57,329 bases of DNA from JANQKX01 sp039028695 (GTDB lineage Bacteria; Pseudomonadota; Alphaproteobacteria; Kiloniellales; Kiloniellaceae). Where the stretch lies: positions 1 to 57,329 of the forward strand of contig JBCCHN010000018.1 in NCBI GenBank assembly GCA_039028695.1, written 5' to 3'. Both the position numbers and the translations under genes were made by a program. Of this stretch, positions 26,585-34,128 are shown piece by piece; the stretch's first letter is position 1, and the number at the start of each line of letters is the position of its first letter. The notes under the pieces were generated by a model that was not told the DNA's origin, did no database searches, and was given only the letters and a program-made list of their open reading frames with translations.

Positions 26585-27529
26585 CTATTTTTTCGATTCA
26601 ATCTCGCCATCGGTCCCCTCTAGCGCCCGTCGTGCGGCGATAAATCGCTTTGCTCTTGCTTGGACGAGCCCACCTAATTCGTCTTTATTGTACGAGAATA
26701 TACCCGCCCCCGTCTTAATTCCCAAGCGGCCCTCACTGGTCCGCTCCGTGATAAAGGGGCTAACATCTGATCGATCGGAGAGCTGACTGTTCAGATAGCT
26801 GCTAACCGATTGGTAAATGTCCAGTCCGGCTAAATCGAGCAACGCCATCGGACCGACAACACCAAGCTTATAGCCAATCCCCCAAGAGACGCAGGTATCC
26901 AAAGCCTCCGGACTGACCACACCTTGTTCTACAAGGTCAATGGCCTCGCGCATGATGGCATAGAGAATTCGATTTTCAACAAAGCCCGGCACGTCCTTTT
27001 CAACAACGACGGGCAAAAGCTTCATGGCCTTGATCGTCTCGACCATCCACTGGGTGGTCTGTGCGTCGGTTTTTTCGCCGGGGATCACTTCAATCATGGG
27101 AATGATGTGCGGCGGATTGGACCAATGCATGCCTACCATCCTTCCTGGTTTTTCAAGGACGGTTTGCAGCTGCGTAATGGGGATGCCGGAAGTATCCGAC
27201 GCCAACATACAGGTCTCGGATACTAAGGGTTCCAGAGCCCGGAAGAGATCCTGTTTTAGGTCCAGATCTTCCGGAATGTTTTCCAGCACCAAATCGGCCT
27301 GCTGAACGGCATTTTCCAAACTCGCAACAAACTCGATAGAATCGGTCGATCCTTTACTCGGCATTGCCAATTGATCCAGCACCCGATCAATCAGAGGCAA
27401 ATCGGTCTGCGCTTTTTCGATTGCGCCTTGCCGAATATCAGTGGTCCGAACTTGCCATCCGCTGCGCGCCATAACGGCGGCAATGCCAGCGCCCATGGTA
27501 CCCAATCCGATCACAGCAACTCTGGGCAC
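26585..27529 (-). CDS. 5-formyl-3-hydroxy-2-methylpyridine-4-carboxylate (FHMPC) 5-dehydrogenase
   Basis: A 314-residue member of the 3-hydroxyacyl-CoA dehydrogenase family. In vitamin B6 breakdown this NAD enzyme oxidises the 5-formyl group to give 3-hydroxy-2-methylpyridine-4,5-dicarboxylate. The Rossmann motif is IGLGTMGAG (7-15). The catalytic pair typical of the fold is His135 and Glu147 in VGMHWSNPPHIIPMIEVIPG. The stretches DTSGIPITQLQ, KDVPGFVENRILYA and DTCVSWGIGYK closely resemble what I remember of the Mesorhizobium enzyme. It is the most downstream pathway enzyme that can be named here; what follows chemically is open. Confidence 0.85.
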   Translation of the reverse strand: MPRVAVIGLGTMGAGIAAVMARSGWQVRTTDIRQGAIEKAQTDLPLIDRVLDQLAMPSKGSTDSIEFVASLENAVQQADLVLENIPEDLDLKQDLFRALEPLVSETCMLASDTSGIPITQLQTVLEKPGRMVGMHWSNPPHIIPMIEVIPGEKTDAQTTQWMVETIKAMKLLPVVVEKDVPGFVENRILYAIMREAIDLVEQGVVSPEALDTCVSWGIGYKLGVVGPMALLDLAGLDIYQSVSSYLNSQLSDRSDVSPFITERTSEGRLGIKTGAGIFSYNKDELGGLVQARAKRFIAARRALEGTDGEIESKK

Positions 27530-27552
27530 GATTCAAAAACCTCTAATGTTAA

Positions 27553-28140
27553 TCATCCGGAAATAGCAGTTTGAAAGGCAGGGCGTTCTTTGATCGCGGA
27601 ATACCAGCGCTGCAAATTGGGAAGTTCAGGCAAGTCGACCGGAAAATTGATGCAGCGGTGCACGATCGGGCCCAAACACACATCCGCAAGGCTGAAGTTT
27701 TCTCCCGCCAAACAGCTTGCCTTGGAGAGCTGGCCATCTAAGAGGCTTAGCCCTGCCGCCACTTCCTTGGCCGCCGCCTGAGGCACCTCTTCTCCACTCT
27801 TCGTCGCTTTGAAAATGGACACGTAAGGGCCATTCAAACTGGCAAGCAACCAGTCCATCCAAATTTCAATCTGGGCCCGTTGGGCCAACTCCGTTGGATA
27901 GAGAGAAGATTGCGCCTTGTTGGCGATGTAACGAAGAATGGTATTTGACTCCCACAAAATGACGTCGCCGTCGCACAGCGTAGGTACCTTGCCCGTCGGA
28001 TTCATAGCGAGATAGTCTTTGCCCGCGGTGTTGCCAAATTGCCTCCCATAATCCTCGCGGCTGTAGTCAGCCTTTAGTTCTTCGAGCAGGAAGAGGACCT
28101 TTTGTACATTTCCGGATGTAGCACGCCCTAAGACTTTCAT
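27553..28140 (-). CDS. glutathione S-transferase family protein
   Basis: A 195-residue protein with an N-terminal thioredoxin-like glutathione-binding domain (SGNVQKVLFLLEEL, then NPTGKVPTL and the glutathione-gripping WESNTILRYI) and a C-terminal helical domain. The start at 28140 is chosen for its GGGAGG ribosome site; an upstream in-frame ATG lacks one. Serine or cysteine could activate glutathione. In ring-cleavage pathways such proteins act as maleylpyruvate-type cis-trans isomerases. Lying between FHMPC dehydrogenase and RidA in an operon headed by a gentisate-dioxygenase-like gene, it may isomerise a ring-opened product. That role is inference. Confidence 0.85.
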   Translation of the reverse strand: MKVLGRATSGNVQKVLFLLEELKADYSREDYGRQFGNTAGKDYLAMNPTGKVPTLCDGDVILWESNTILRYIANKAQSSLYPTELAQRAQIEIWMDWLLASLNGPYVSIFKATKSGEEVPQAAAKEVAAGLSLLDGQLSKASCLAGENFSLADVCLGPIVHRCINFPVDLPELPNLQRWYSAIKERPAFQTAISG

Positions 28141-28199
28141 TTTTGCCTCCCTCACCAATCAAACCGTTTTCCCATCACCCCCCGTAAAGATTTTTTTTC

Positions 28200-28604
28200 T
28201 CACGTGTTATTGGGGCAGTAGGCTATTGCATCCATTTCAATTTTTGTATCGATGACCGCTCTTGCTTCCACGGTGGTCCGCGCAATCATGCCATCGGGAA
28301 AATACTCACCGAAAACTTTGTTGTAGCGACCAAAGTTCCGGGTGTCTTCCAGGTAGACCGTGATCTTAACCACGTGGTTTAGATCCGCATCCGCTGCCTT
28401 TAGAACCCGGCGTATAGACTCGATTGTCCAACGAGTCTGCTCCTCAATAGGGCCATCACACATGTTTCCTTTTTCATCCTTGGCTACCTGACCGGACACA
28501 AAGATAAAATCGCCCACGCGCACCCCAGGATGAAATGGTAGATTCGGGTTCTTCTTGCCAATGGGCCTAATCGGATTTTCCATGCCGTCTTGCGCACTGC
28601 TCAT
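28200..28604 (-). CDS. RidA/YjgF-family imine (enamine) hydrolase
   Basis: A 134-residue RidA-fold protein. Members with the active-site arginine hydrolyse reactive imines such as 2-iminopropanoate to the keto acid and ammonia. Here the arginine is Arg109 in MIARTTVEAR, and Glu124 in IEMDAIA matches the conserved acid, so it should be catalytically active. The start at 28604 has GGGGAA upstream. It follows the propeller gene by 16 bases. A pyridine ring opened next to C2-methyl would give an N-substituted 2-iminopropanoate, a plausible substrate; this is inference from chemistry and context. Confidence 0.87.
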   Translation of the reverse strand: MSSAQDGMENPIRPIGKKNPNLPFHPGVRVGDFIFVSGQVAKDEKGNMCDGPIEEQTRWTIESIRRVLKAADADLNHVVKITVYLEDTRNFGRYNKVFGEYFPDGMIARTTVEARAVIDTKIEMDAIAYCPNNT

Positions 28605-28620
28605 ATTCGATTTCCCCAAC

Positions 28621-29751
28621 TCAAAACAAAGTGGTCTCAATTATTTCGACACCCCGCTGACGATCGATCAAATAAATCAACCCCCGATCATCCAAGGTTA
28701 CGTCATTGGAAGAAGCTCTTTCAAAACCCTGTGGTGGATCTGCTTCGTAATAACCCACCTCTTGCGGCTGGAACGGGTCACTATAGTCCACAAGGCGAAG
28801 CCCCTGGGCAAACCAGGCATAAGGCACCACGTTTGTGCCGGACAATCGCTCGGACGGCTGATGGCAGCCGGTCATAGGCGATTGTGGGCTGCCGTCTTGA
28901 TCGACGCCGGGCACCTGGAAAGTGGAAATGGGCGTGGGATTGGTTTCGTCGGTAATATCGTAGGTCCAAGTAAAGGCCGGGGGTGAAGGATAGAGCTTAG
29001 CCACATCCTCGTCCGCGACTAGCATCACGCGACGACCCTTTAATGTCTGCGGCAAGCACAGACAGGTATGCGTCGGATGAGGAAACGCCAAGCTCGTGTT
29101 ACGGGCTGCTATCAAACTCGGACGGGCCATATCCGCAATATCCAGGACAAAAAAGCCGTGATGCCAATAGCTGACATAAAGGCGGTCACCGACCCGCATC
29201 GGGTGGTGACATCGTGGCGCTACATAATTATGCCAGGGATATTCCTCACCGCCCGCTTCCCATTGGCCGGGTATCCACCATCGGCCCACTTCTTCTGGTT
29301 TTGATGGATTAGAGAGATCCAGAATCATGGCGATGTTGCCGATGAATCCCTCGGCTGTGGGCGAAATATAGGCATAGTGGCCATCAAAATCATAACGATG
29401 GACGCCCTTTCCCGCCGTTCTCCATTTGGTGATCTCTTTGGGAGACCTCGGATTTTCCACATCATAAATCGCCAAACCACCGCCAAGCGACGGATCGCCG
29501 CCTTGGCCTAGGCGTTCATGATTGACCAGCATCACGCCGTTGGCCACACGAACTTTGTGGGAGTGCCAACCGTCAGGCAATTCGATGCGATGAACCAATA
29601 CCGGGCTCGTCGGATCCGAGACATCATATATGGAGGTGCCGGTCGGCGCCCTCATATGTCCCACATAAAGATAGGACCCATCCACCCAAACCTGCCCGCC
29701 ACCTGGGCAATCAATGTATCCTATCTGCTTGGTGTTCTTGGCCTTAGCCAT
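28621..29751 (-). CDS. LVIVD-repeat-type beta-propeller protein, unknown function
   Basis: A 376-residue cytoplasmic protein without signal peptide, built of repeated beta-blades with LVIVD-like segments (GTSIYDVSDPTSPVLVHRIE, LAIYDVENPRSP, FVLDIADMARPS, LRLVDYSDPFQPQEVGYYE). Clusters of His and Cys occur at YPWHNYVAPRCHHPM, VSYWHHGFF, HPTHTCLCLP and MTGCHQPSE, and could bind a metal. It lies between the cupin dioxygenase and RidA genes, so it is probably an enzyme or scaffold of the same pathway. Cytoplasmic propellers can be lactonases or cyclases, but no specific activity can be read here. Confidence 0.75.
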   Translation of the reverse strand: MAKAKNTKQIGYIDCPGGGQVWVDGSYLYVGHMRAPTGTSIYDVSDPTSPVLVHRIELPDGWHSHKVRVANGVMLVNHERLGQGGDPSLGGGLAIYDVENPRSPKEITKWRTAGKGVHRYDFDGHYAYISPTAEGFIGNIAMILDLSNPSKPEEVGRWWIPGQWEAGGEEYPWHNYVAPRCHHPMRVGDRLYVSYWHHGFFVLDIADMARPSLIAARNTSLAFPHPTHTCLCLPQTLKGRRVMLVADEDVAKLYPSPPAFTWTYDITDETNPTPISTFQVPGVDQDGSPQSPMTGCHQPSERLSGTNVVPYAWFAQGLRLVDYSDPFQPQEVGYYEADPPQGFERASSNDVTLDDRGLIYLIDRQRGVEIIETTLF

Positions 29752-29810
29752 TTAACCTGCTTTCTACGACAGTCAATTTAGTCTGGTTTGGGCGAGAGCT
29801 GGCATGAAAA

Positions 29811-30953
29811 CTAAAGACGGTAGGTCTCGCCGCCCTCTTCCCGGCCCCAACGCTTGAAAAGTCCAACTTTCTTGAGCGTGGGTTCATCGCTCGCAACAAA
29901 GAGGACAATGGGCTGATCCGTTTCATTGACATGTTCCGCCCAAGTGCCGCCGGGCACCGCCACGGTATCAAAGCGAGACCAATCGTACCGTTCGCCGTCA
30001 ATTATGGAATACCCCGGAGGCCCTTCGAAGGGGGCAATAAGCAGGCTAGCCGTTTGCTTTAGGGGTAGAGTACGTTCTCCGGGACGTAACATTTGGGCAA
30101 AAAAGGTGATTGTTTTGAATACCGGCTCACCATTCGTGGGATCGATGTACTCAATCTTTAGACCTTCGTGAGGATCTCCCTCCGCCGCAATGTGTTCCTC
30201 CAGCATTTCCCGCATAGGCGCCCAGCGGTAGACATACATAGGCGATGCCGCCCCTGTACCGCGATCATGCGATACGAAATGTGGCTTTAATCCACCGCGA
30301 CCGTAAATGCGCCTGGAATAATCCGGATCGAAGCGCGCGGACTGTTCCTTTTTCGCGACCTCCTGGCCGGCGAGTTTTTCTTTATAGTCGTGCTCAAAAT
30401 AGACGGCGTTTAAGGTCTCGACCAAGGGCAAATCCAGAACAGATAAGTTGATTGCCGGCTCGTCCCCTTTGTTGCCATGGTTGTGCCAAGTATCATGAGG
30501 GGTGAGAACCATATCCCCCGGCCCAAACTCGATGTCTTCGCCTTCAACGCCGGTAAAGTTCTGGTACCCCGTGAGGCCAAAGCGGATGGCGTTCGGGGAA
30601 TGTCGATGAGGCGGCATGACCTCGTTGGGATCATTGAGCCGATAGGCCGTGTACATAGTTGAAACGGACGCGCGCCGCGGCGCCAGTCCCGGATTGATGA
30701 GAATGAGAGAACGGCGCTCGGAATCGGACATGGAAATCAACTCGGCAGAGCGCTCCAACAAGGGTCCTATATCTTTGTCAAAGCTCCACACAAAAGGGAT
30801 CGCCTTGGATGTGGCCATAAGTTGACGTACTTCATCGTGTGCCACGTCTGCTGATGTCGCCCAGAAGGGAAATAGATTGGCGTTATGCACATCCTCGTAA
30901 AGCGACTTAAGTACGGCGTCCCGGTTGCCCGGTCCGGCTTGGTTTTCGGTCAT
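29811..30953 (-). CDS. gentisate/salicylate 1,2-dioxygenase-type cupin, candidate pyridine-ring-cleaving dioxygenase
   Basis: A 380-residue bicupin of the gentisate 1,2-dioxygenase family. The first cupin has the iron-ligand motif PPHRHSPNAIRFGLTG (His116, His118) and TPHDTWHNHGN (His157, His159); a second, weaker cupin lies near residues 290-360. Family enzymes split aromatic rings between a carboxylate-bearing carbon and its hydroxylated neighbour. The product of FHMPC dehydrogenase has exactly such a 3-hydroxy-4-carboxylate pair, so it is an attractive substrate. This is the first gene of the minus-strand operon that ends with pyridoxal dehydrogenase. The family call is strong; the substrate is inferred. 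Confidence 0.85.
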   Translation of the reverse strand: MTENQAGPGNRDAVLKSLYEDVHNANLFPFWATSADVAHDEVRQLMATSKAIPFVWSFDKDIGPLLERSAELISMSDSERRSLILINPGLAPRRASVSTMYTAYRLNDPNEVMPPHRHSPNAIRFGLTGYQNFTGVEGEDIEFGPGDMVLTPHDTWHNHGNKGDEPAINLSVLDLPLVETLNAVYFEHDYKEKLAGQEVAKKEQSARFDPDYSRRIYGRGGLKPHFVSHDRGTGAASPMYVYRWAPMREMLEEHIAAEGDPHEGLKIEYIDPTNGEPVFKTITFFAQMLRPGERTLPLKQTASLLIAPFEGPPGYSIIDGERYDWSRFDTVAVPGGTWAEHVNETDQPIVLFVASDEPTLKKVGLFKRWGREEGGETYRL

Positions 30954-32031
30954 TGCGTTACCATGCCTTTCCAGAAGTTAGAACCAATTTTCTAATTGGT
31001 CTCACTCGTTTCTTCCGACCCATCCTAAGCGGTTCTTAAGAGCATTGTCAAAGAGGCAAATGAACAATTGTAACGGAACCATTTTCCGAAGAAAGCTTGG
31101 GGTTAGTTTCCTCAACAATCCACCATCCAATTTTGTCTAAAACTACAGCACGGCCTCGTATCTACCTTAGTTCCAACCAAGAAATTCTGATAAAGTCTAA
31201 TATTTTCAATAATTTAAAAAAGAAATGGCTTCGACTTATTTCCCATAACTATCTCACATACCGAATTTTACATCCCCAATGCGATGGAGATTGCACCAAT
31301 TACGGCTCAGATAACTCAATTTGGGCGAAACCAATTCTTATTGGTTCATTCACGAGGCCAGAGATGGGGGTTAATTTAACGAGGATCTGCAATATCGCTC
31401 GCACATTATTCGGGTGTCGCTCATTGCCATGGTGTTTTTCCACCGCGCGAGCACTGGGGATCTATACCCCTATAAGATATCTCTGACCGGATCCGATGAG
31501 GTGCTTGTGTTTTCAATGGTCTCGCTGGTTTTTTTGGTACTTGTTCGGCTACTTTGACGGATTTGCATCGACGCTTCAGCACATGACAAAATTTGCGCGG
31601 GATAAATTTGGCGAGTGATAGGCAAAATGTCGATTGATCGGGGTAGCTTGGCAAGCCCGCTTGGCGGAAACATTCGTTCGCGACACCCTTATCTGATCGT
31701 CATCGCTTACAACGCGGCATAGCTGGACTTCCAGCAATGGTAGGGACGAGAATTGCCGAGTCATTATGGTCTATAAATGGCCTCGGTGACCGGGATATTT
31801 CCCAGGAAATAGAAATTTTCTCTATTACGCAAAGGGTTATCTTTACCTTTGAAGCCACCTAAGGTCTGAACTTACGTCAAGGGGTAAGCCGGACTGAAGC
31901 TGAGCGGCTATTGGACGCGTGGTTCTAGCCAAGAACAGACAACAACAAAGGTACACTGCCCCGACTGGAAAATCACTCAGAGTAAAGAGGGAATTTTCTT
32001 GATCTTTTTTCTTCCACAAATTTTCGTGCCA
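30954..32031. promoter_or_regulatory. control region of the cupin operon with ACCAAT dyads; remainder empty
   Basis: About 1.1 kb without a convincing gene. Just upstream of the cupin gene, ACCAATT (30983-30989) and AATTGGT (30994-31000) form a perfect dyad with four bases between. A second dyad, AACCAAT (31329-31335) and ATTGGTT (31340-31346), and a single ACCAAT at 31295-31300 lie further upstream. These match the hexamers near the GntR gene. From 31400 to 32031 only short, unrecognised frames are seen. Confidence 0.5.
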
Positions 32032-32877
32032 TCAAGACTTAACTTTAACCAACGTTAGGCTTTTATAGTTCGGCATTTTGTCAGCAAGGAAGGAGTATCG
32101 GCGCTTTGTTTCCTGAATGTCTTGGCCATCGAGTTCGAATCTTAAGAACGCCTCTTTGCGTTGAGGGAAACAAGTCTCAGGAGTCCGCTCATCTACCCAA
32201 GGCGTGCAAAAAAGCGAATGACCAAAATTCGCACCGGCCCTATTCAAGCTAAGCACAAAAATTTGGTTTTCCATGGCCCGGGTTATGACAAAAGGGTGCC
32301 AACTGTAAAAGCTCTCATCCCGGGCATAAGCGCCACAGTGCAGCAAAACCTGAGTCCCATGATCAAGCACTAAGCTTCTAGTAAGCTCCGGAATGCGAAT
32401 ATCGTAACAAATAATAGGCGCAAAGATCAGCCCCTTACAGGAAAAGGTAAAGAGGTTTTGACCCCGGCTAAAATAGTCCTTCTCAGGCGAGGCACCGTAG
32501 TGAGCAATGTGTAGCTTATCAAAGTACCCGATTCGATCTCCAGTCGGTCCAACAACCACCTGTGATATGTAAAATCGACCTTCGTGTTTTCGGGCGATTC
32601 CGTAGACAATTGTTAGAGAATGGTCTTTGGCAATGGCGCTCATTACCTCATATGATGGCCCGTCTAGCGGCTCGGCTAATTCATCAAGGTTATCAAAGGA
32701 CGATCTGGAATAATCAATGCTGGAAAGCTCCGGCAAGACGACCAGGTCCGCATCAGCCGCTGCTAACTGCCCGGAGATTTTGCCCTTGAGGTTATGCAAA
32801 TGATTGTCCCGATCGCCAGCAGCAGCCATCGCTGGAATTTCAACCTGACAAGCAAGGATTTTGCATCTGCTTTCCAT
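32032..32877 (-). CDS. carbon-nitrogen hydrolase (nitrilase superfamily)
   Basis: A 281-residue cytoplasmic amidase-like enzyme. The Glu-Lys-Cys triad is Glu50 in VVLPELS, Lys121 in GYFDKLHI and Cys157 in PIICYDIRIPE. Such enzymes hydrolyse amides, carbamoyl groups or nitriles. It lies nine bases after the stop of an RpiR regulator on the same strand, so the two are probably one operon. It could act on an amide arising from B6 breakdown next door, or on the unknown substrate of the following SBP and DMGDH-like genes. The sequence does not decide between these. Confidence 0.88.
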   Translation of the reverse strand: MESRCKILACQVEIPAMAAAGDRDNHLHNLKGKISGQLAAADADLVVLPELSSIDYSRSSFDNLDELAEPLDGPSYEVMSAIAKDHSLTIVYGIARKHEGRFYISQVVVGPTGDRIGYFDKLHIAHYGASPEKDYFSRGQNLFTFSCKGLIFAPIICYDIRIPELTRSLVLDHGTQVLLHCGAYARDESFYSWHPFVITRAMENQIFVLSLNRAGANFGHSLFCTPWVDERTPETCFPQRKEAFLRFELDGQDIQETKRRYSFLADKMPNYKSLTLVKVKS

Positions 32878-32886
32878 CGAAATTTT

Positions 32887-33768
32887 TTATGTCCCTTTTT
32901 CTTCCCAATATTCACCAAGGTCATGTCGGCAGCGCTCTACGGCATCTATGGCTTGAACGACATCACCGTCGCTTTTGGCCACAACAAACCCGATCAATGC
33001 CTCCAGTAGGGCCGCGGCGGCAACATATGATTCGAAAAACTGCGGGCTTTGTGTCGGCACGGTTAGTACCAAATCCGACCTGGCGGCCAAGGGGCTCGCC
33101 CGGCTATCTGTGATGCCGATAATTTTCGTGCCACGGTTTTGTGCCATTTCGGCAAGGCGAATCGTATCTCGCGCGCAGGGCCGTAGGGCTATGGCGACCA
33201 AAGTATCTTCTTTATCCATATTGACGACCCAATCCGCCAGAACACCATTGCGATTGCGCACCAGCACCCAATTGGGCCGCGCCATATAACCCACGTATTG
33301 AAAGTAGTCCGCAAAGGCAAAGGACGCTTGCATTCCAGCAATATAAACCGTTCTGGCTGCCAATATGTGGTCGGCTGCCTTGTCAACGACCGCTGGGTCC
33401 GTGGCCGCGAAAAGCTGTTCCAGGTTCGCCAAGCTCGCTTGACCGAAAGCACCCCAAAGGCCAGACATGTTGTTGCCCGACGGACGTTGTTGCAGTCGTC
33501 CTGCCTGTTCCGAATAGCCGTGGCTTTGTTGTTGAAACTGCCGACGATAAAGGTCCCGAAAGGCGTCATAAGTGTCGAAGCCCAAAGCTTGCGCCAGACG
33601 TGGCAATGTAGGGGGCGGCACATCCGCAGCGGCTGCGACCTTACGCATTGAAAGGGTCGCCACGTCGCCCGGATTTTCCAGAATGAATGTGGCGGCTTTA
33701 CGCAACTGGGGGCTTAAGGTCGGATGCGACCGTGTAAGGTGGTCCAAAATTTCGTGAAAACTGGCCAT
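32887..33768 (-). CDS. MurR/RpiR-family transcriptional regulator (first)
   Basis: A 293-residue regulator with an N-terminal helix-turn-helix (KVAAAADVPPPTLPRLAQAL, about residues 38-57) and a C-terminal SIS domain that senses a phosphosugar or other small ligand (VYIAGMQASFAFADYF, IGITDSRASPLA). The start at 33768 has GGAAAGAG upstream; an earlier in-frame ATG adds 28 residues without support. It is divergent from an orphan binding-protein gene across 360 bases that hold a TGTTTCAA/TTGAAACA dyad. It probably controls the nitrilase, binding protein and perhaps the DMGDH-like gene. Confidence 0.87.
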   Translation of the reverse strand: MASFHEILDHLTRSHPTLSPQLRKAATFILENPGDVATLSMRKVAAAADVPPPTLPRLAQALGFDTYDAFRDLYRRQFQQQSHGYSEQAGRLQQRPSGNNMSGLWGAFGQASLANLEQLFAATDPAVVDKAADHILAARTVYIAGMQASFAFADYFQYVGYMARPNWVLVRNRNGVLADWVVNMDKEDTLVAIALRPCARDTIRLAEMAQNRGTKIIGITDSRASPLAARSDLVLTVPTQSPQFFESYVAAAALLEALIGFVVAKSDGDVVQAIDAVERCRHDLGEYWEEKGT

Positions 33769-33944
33769 GCTCTTTCCGGTAAAGCCTCCGCACGTTTGGC
33801 TCATTTGATCTACGACCTTACCAATATTGGAATGAAATACCAGCCTATGCATCCGTTTTTCATAGGGAATTCTTCCATCATGACTTCAGCAAAGAAAATT
33901 TCGCATAAAAACAATGGCCTATAAAAATAGCTAGTTTTCTAAAA

Positions 33945-33976
33945 TGTTTCAAATGATCTAAATTTTTATTGAAACA
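33945..33976. promoter_or_regulatory. inverted repeat, candidate RpiR operator
   Basis: TGTTTCAA (33945-33952) and TTGAAACA (33969-33976) form a perfect 8-bp dyad with 16 bases between, in the AT-rich divergent region (33769-34128) between the RpiR gene and the binding-protein gene. The spacing suits a dimeric regulator. The rest of this region holds nothing else that I can support. Confidence 0.45.
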
Positions 33977-34128
33977 ATTCATTTGATCCATTACAGTTCT
34001 AAAAATACATGATCCTAACCGGCCGCCGGGATGACCTTGCGGTAACGAGGTATGCAACAAGAAGCATCGTTCCGGGGCAAAATCCAAGTCCAGGCGGTGC
34101 CGCTAGTTGAACAAAGGAGCAAAGCAAA

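Noticed and set aside
31097..31764. Short frames on both strands in the gap after the cupin operon, considered as a transposase remnant
   Set aside because: No catalytic motif, terminal repeat or recognisable segment could be found, so no mobile element is called.
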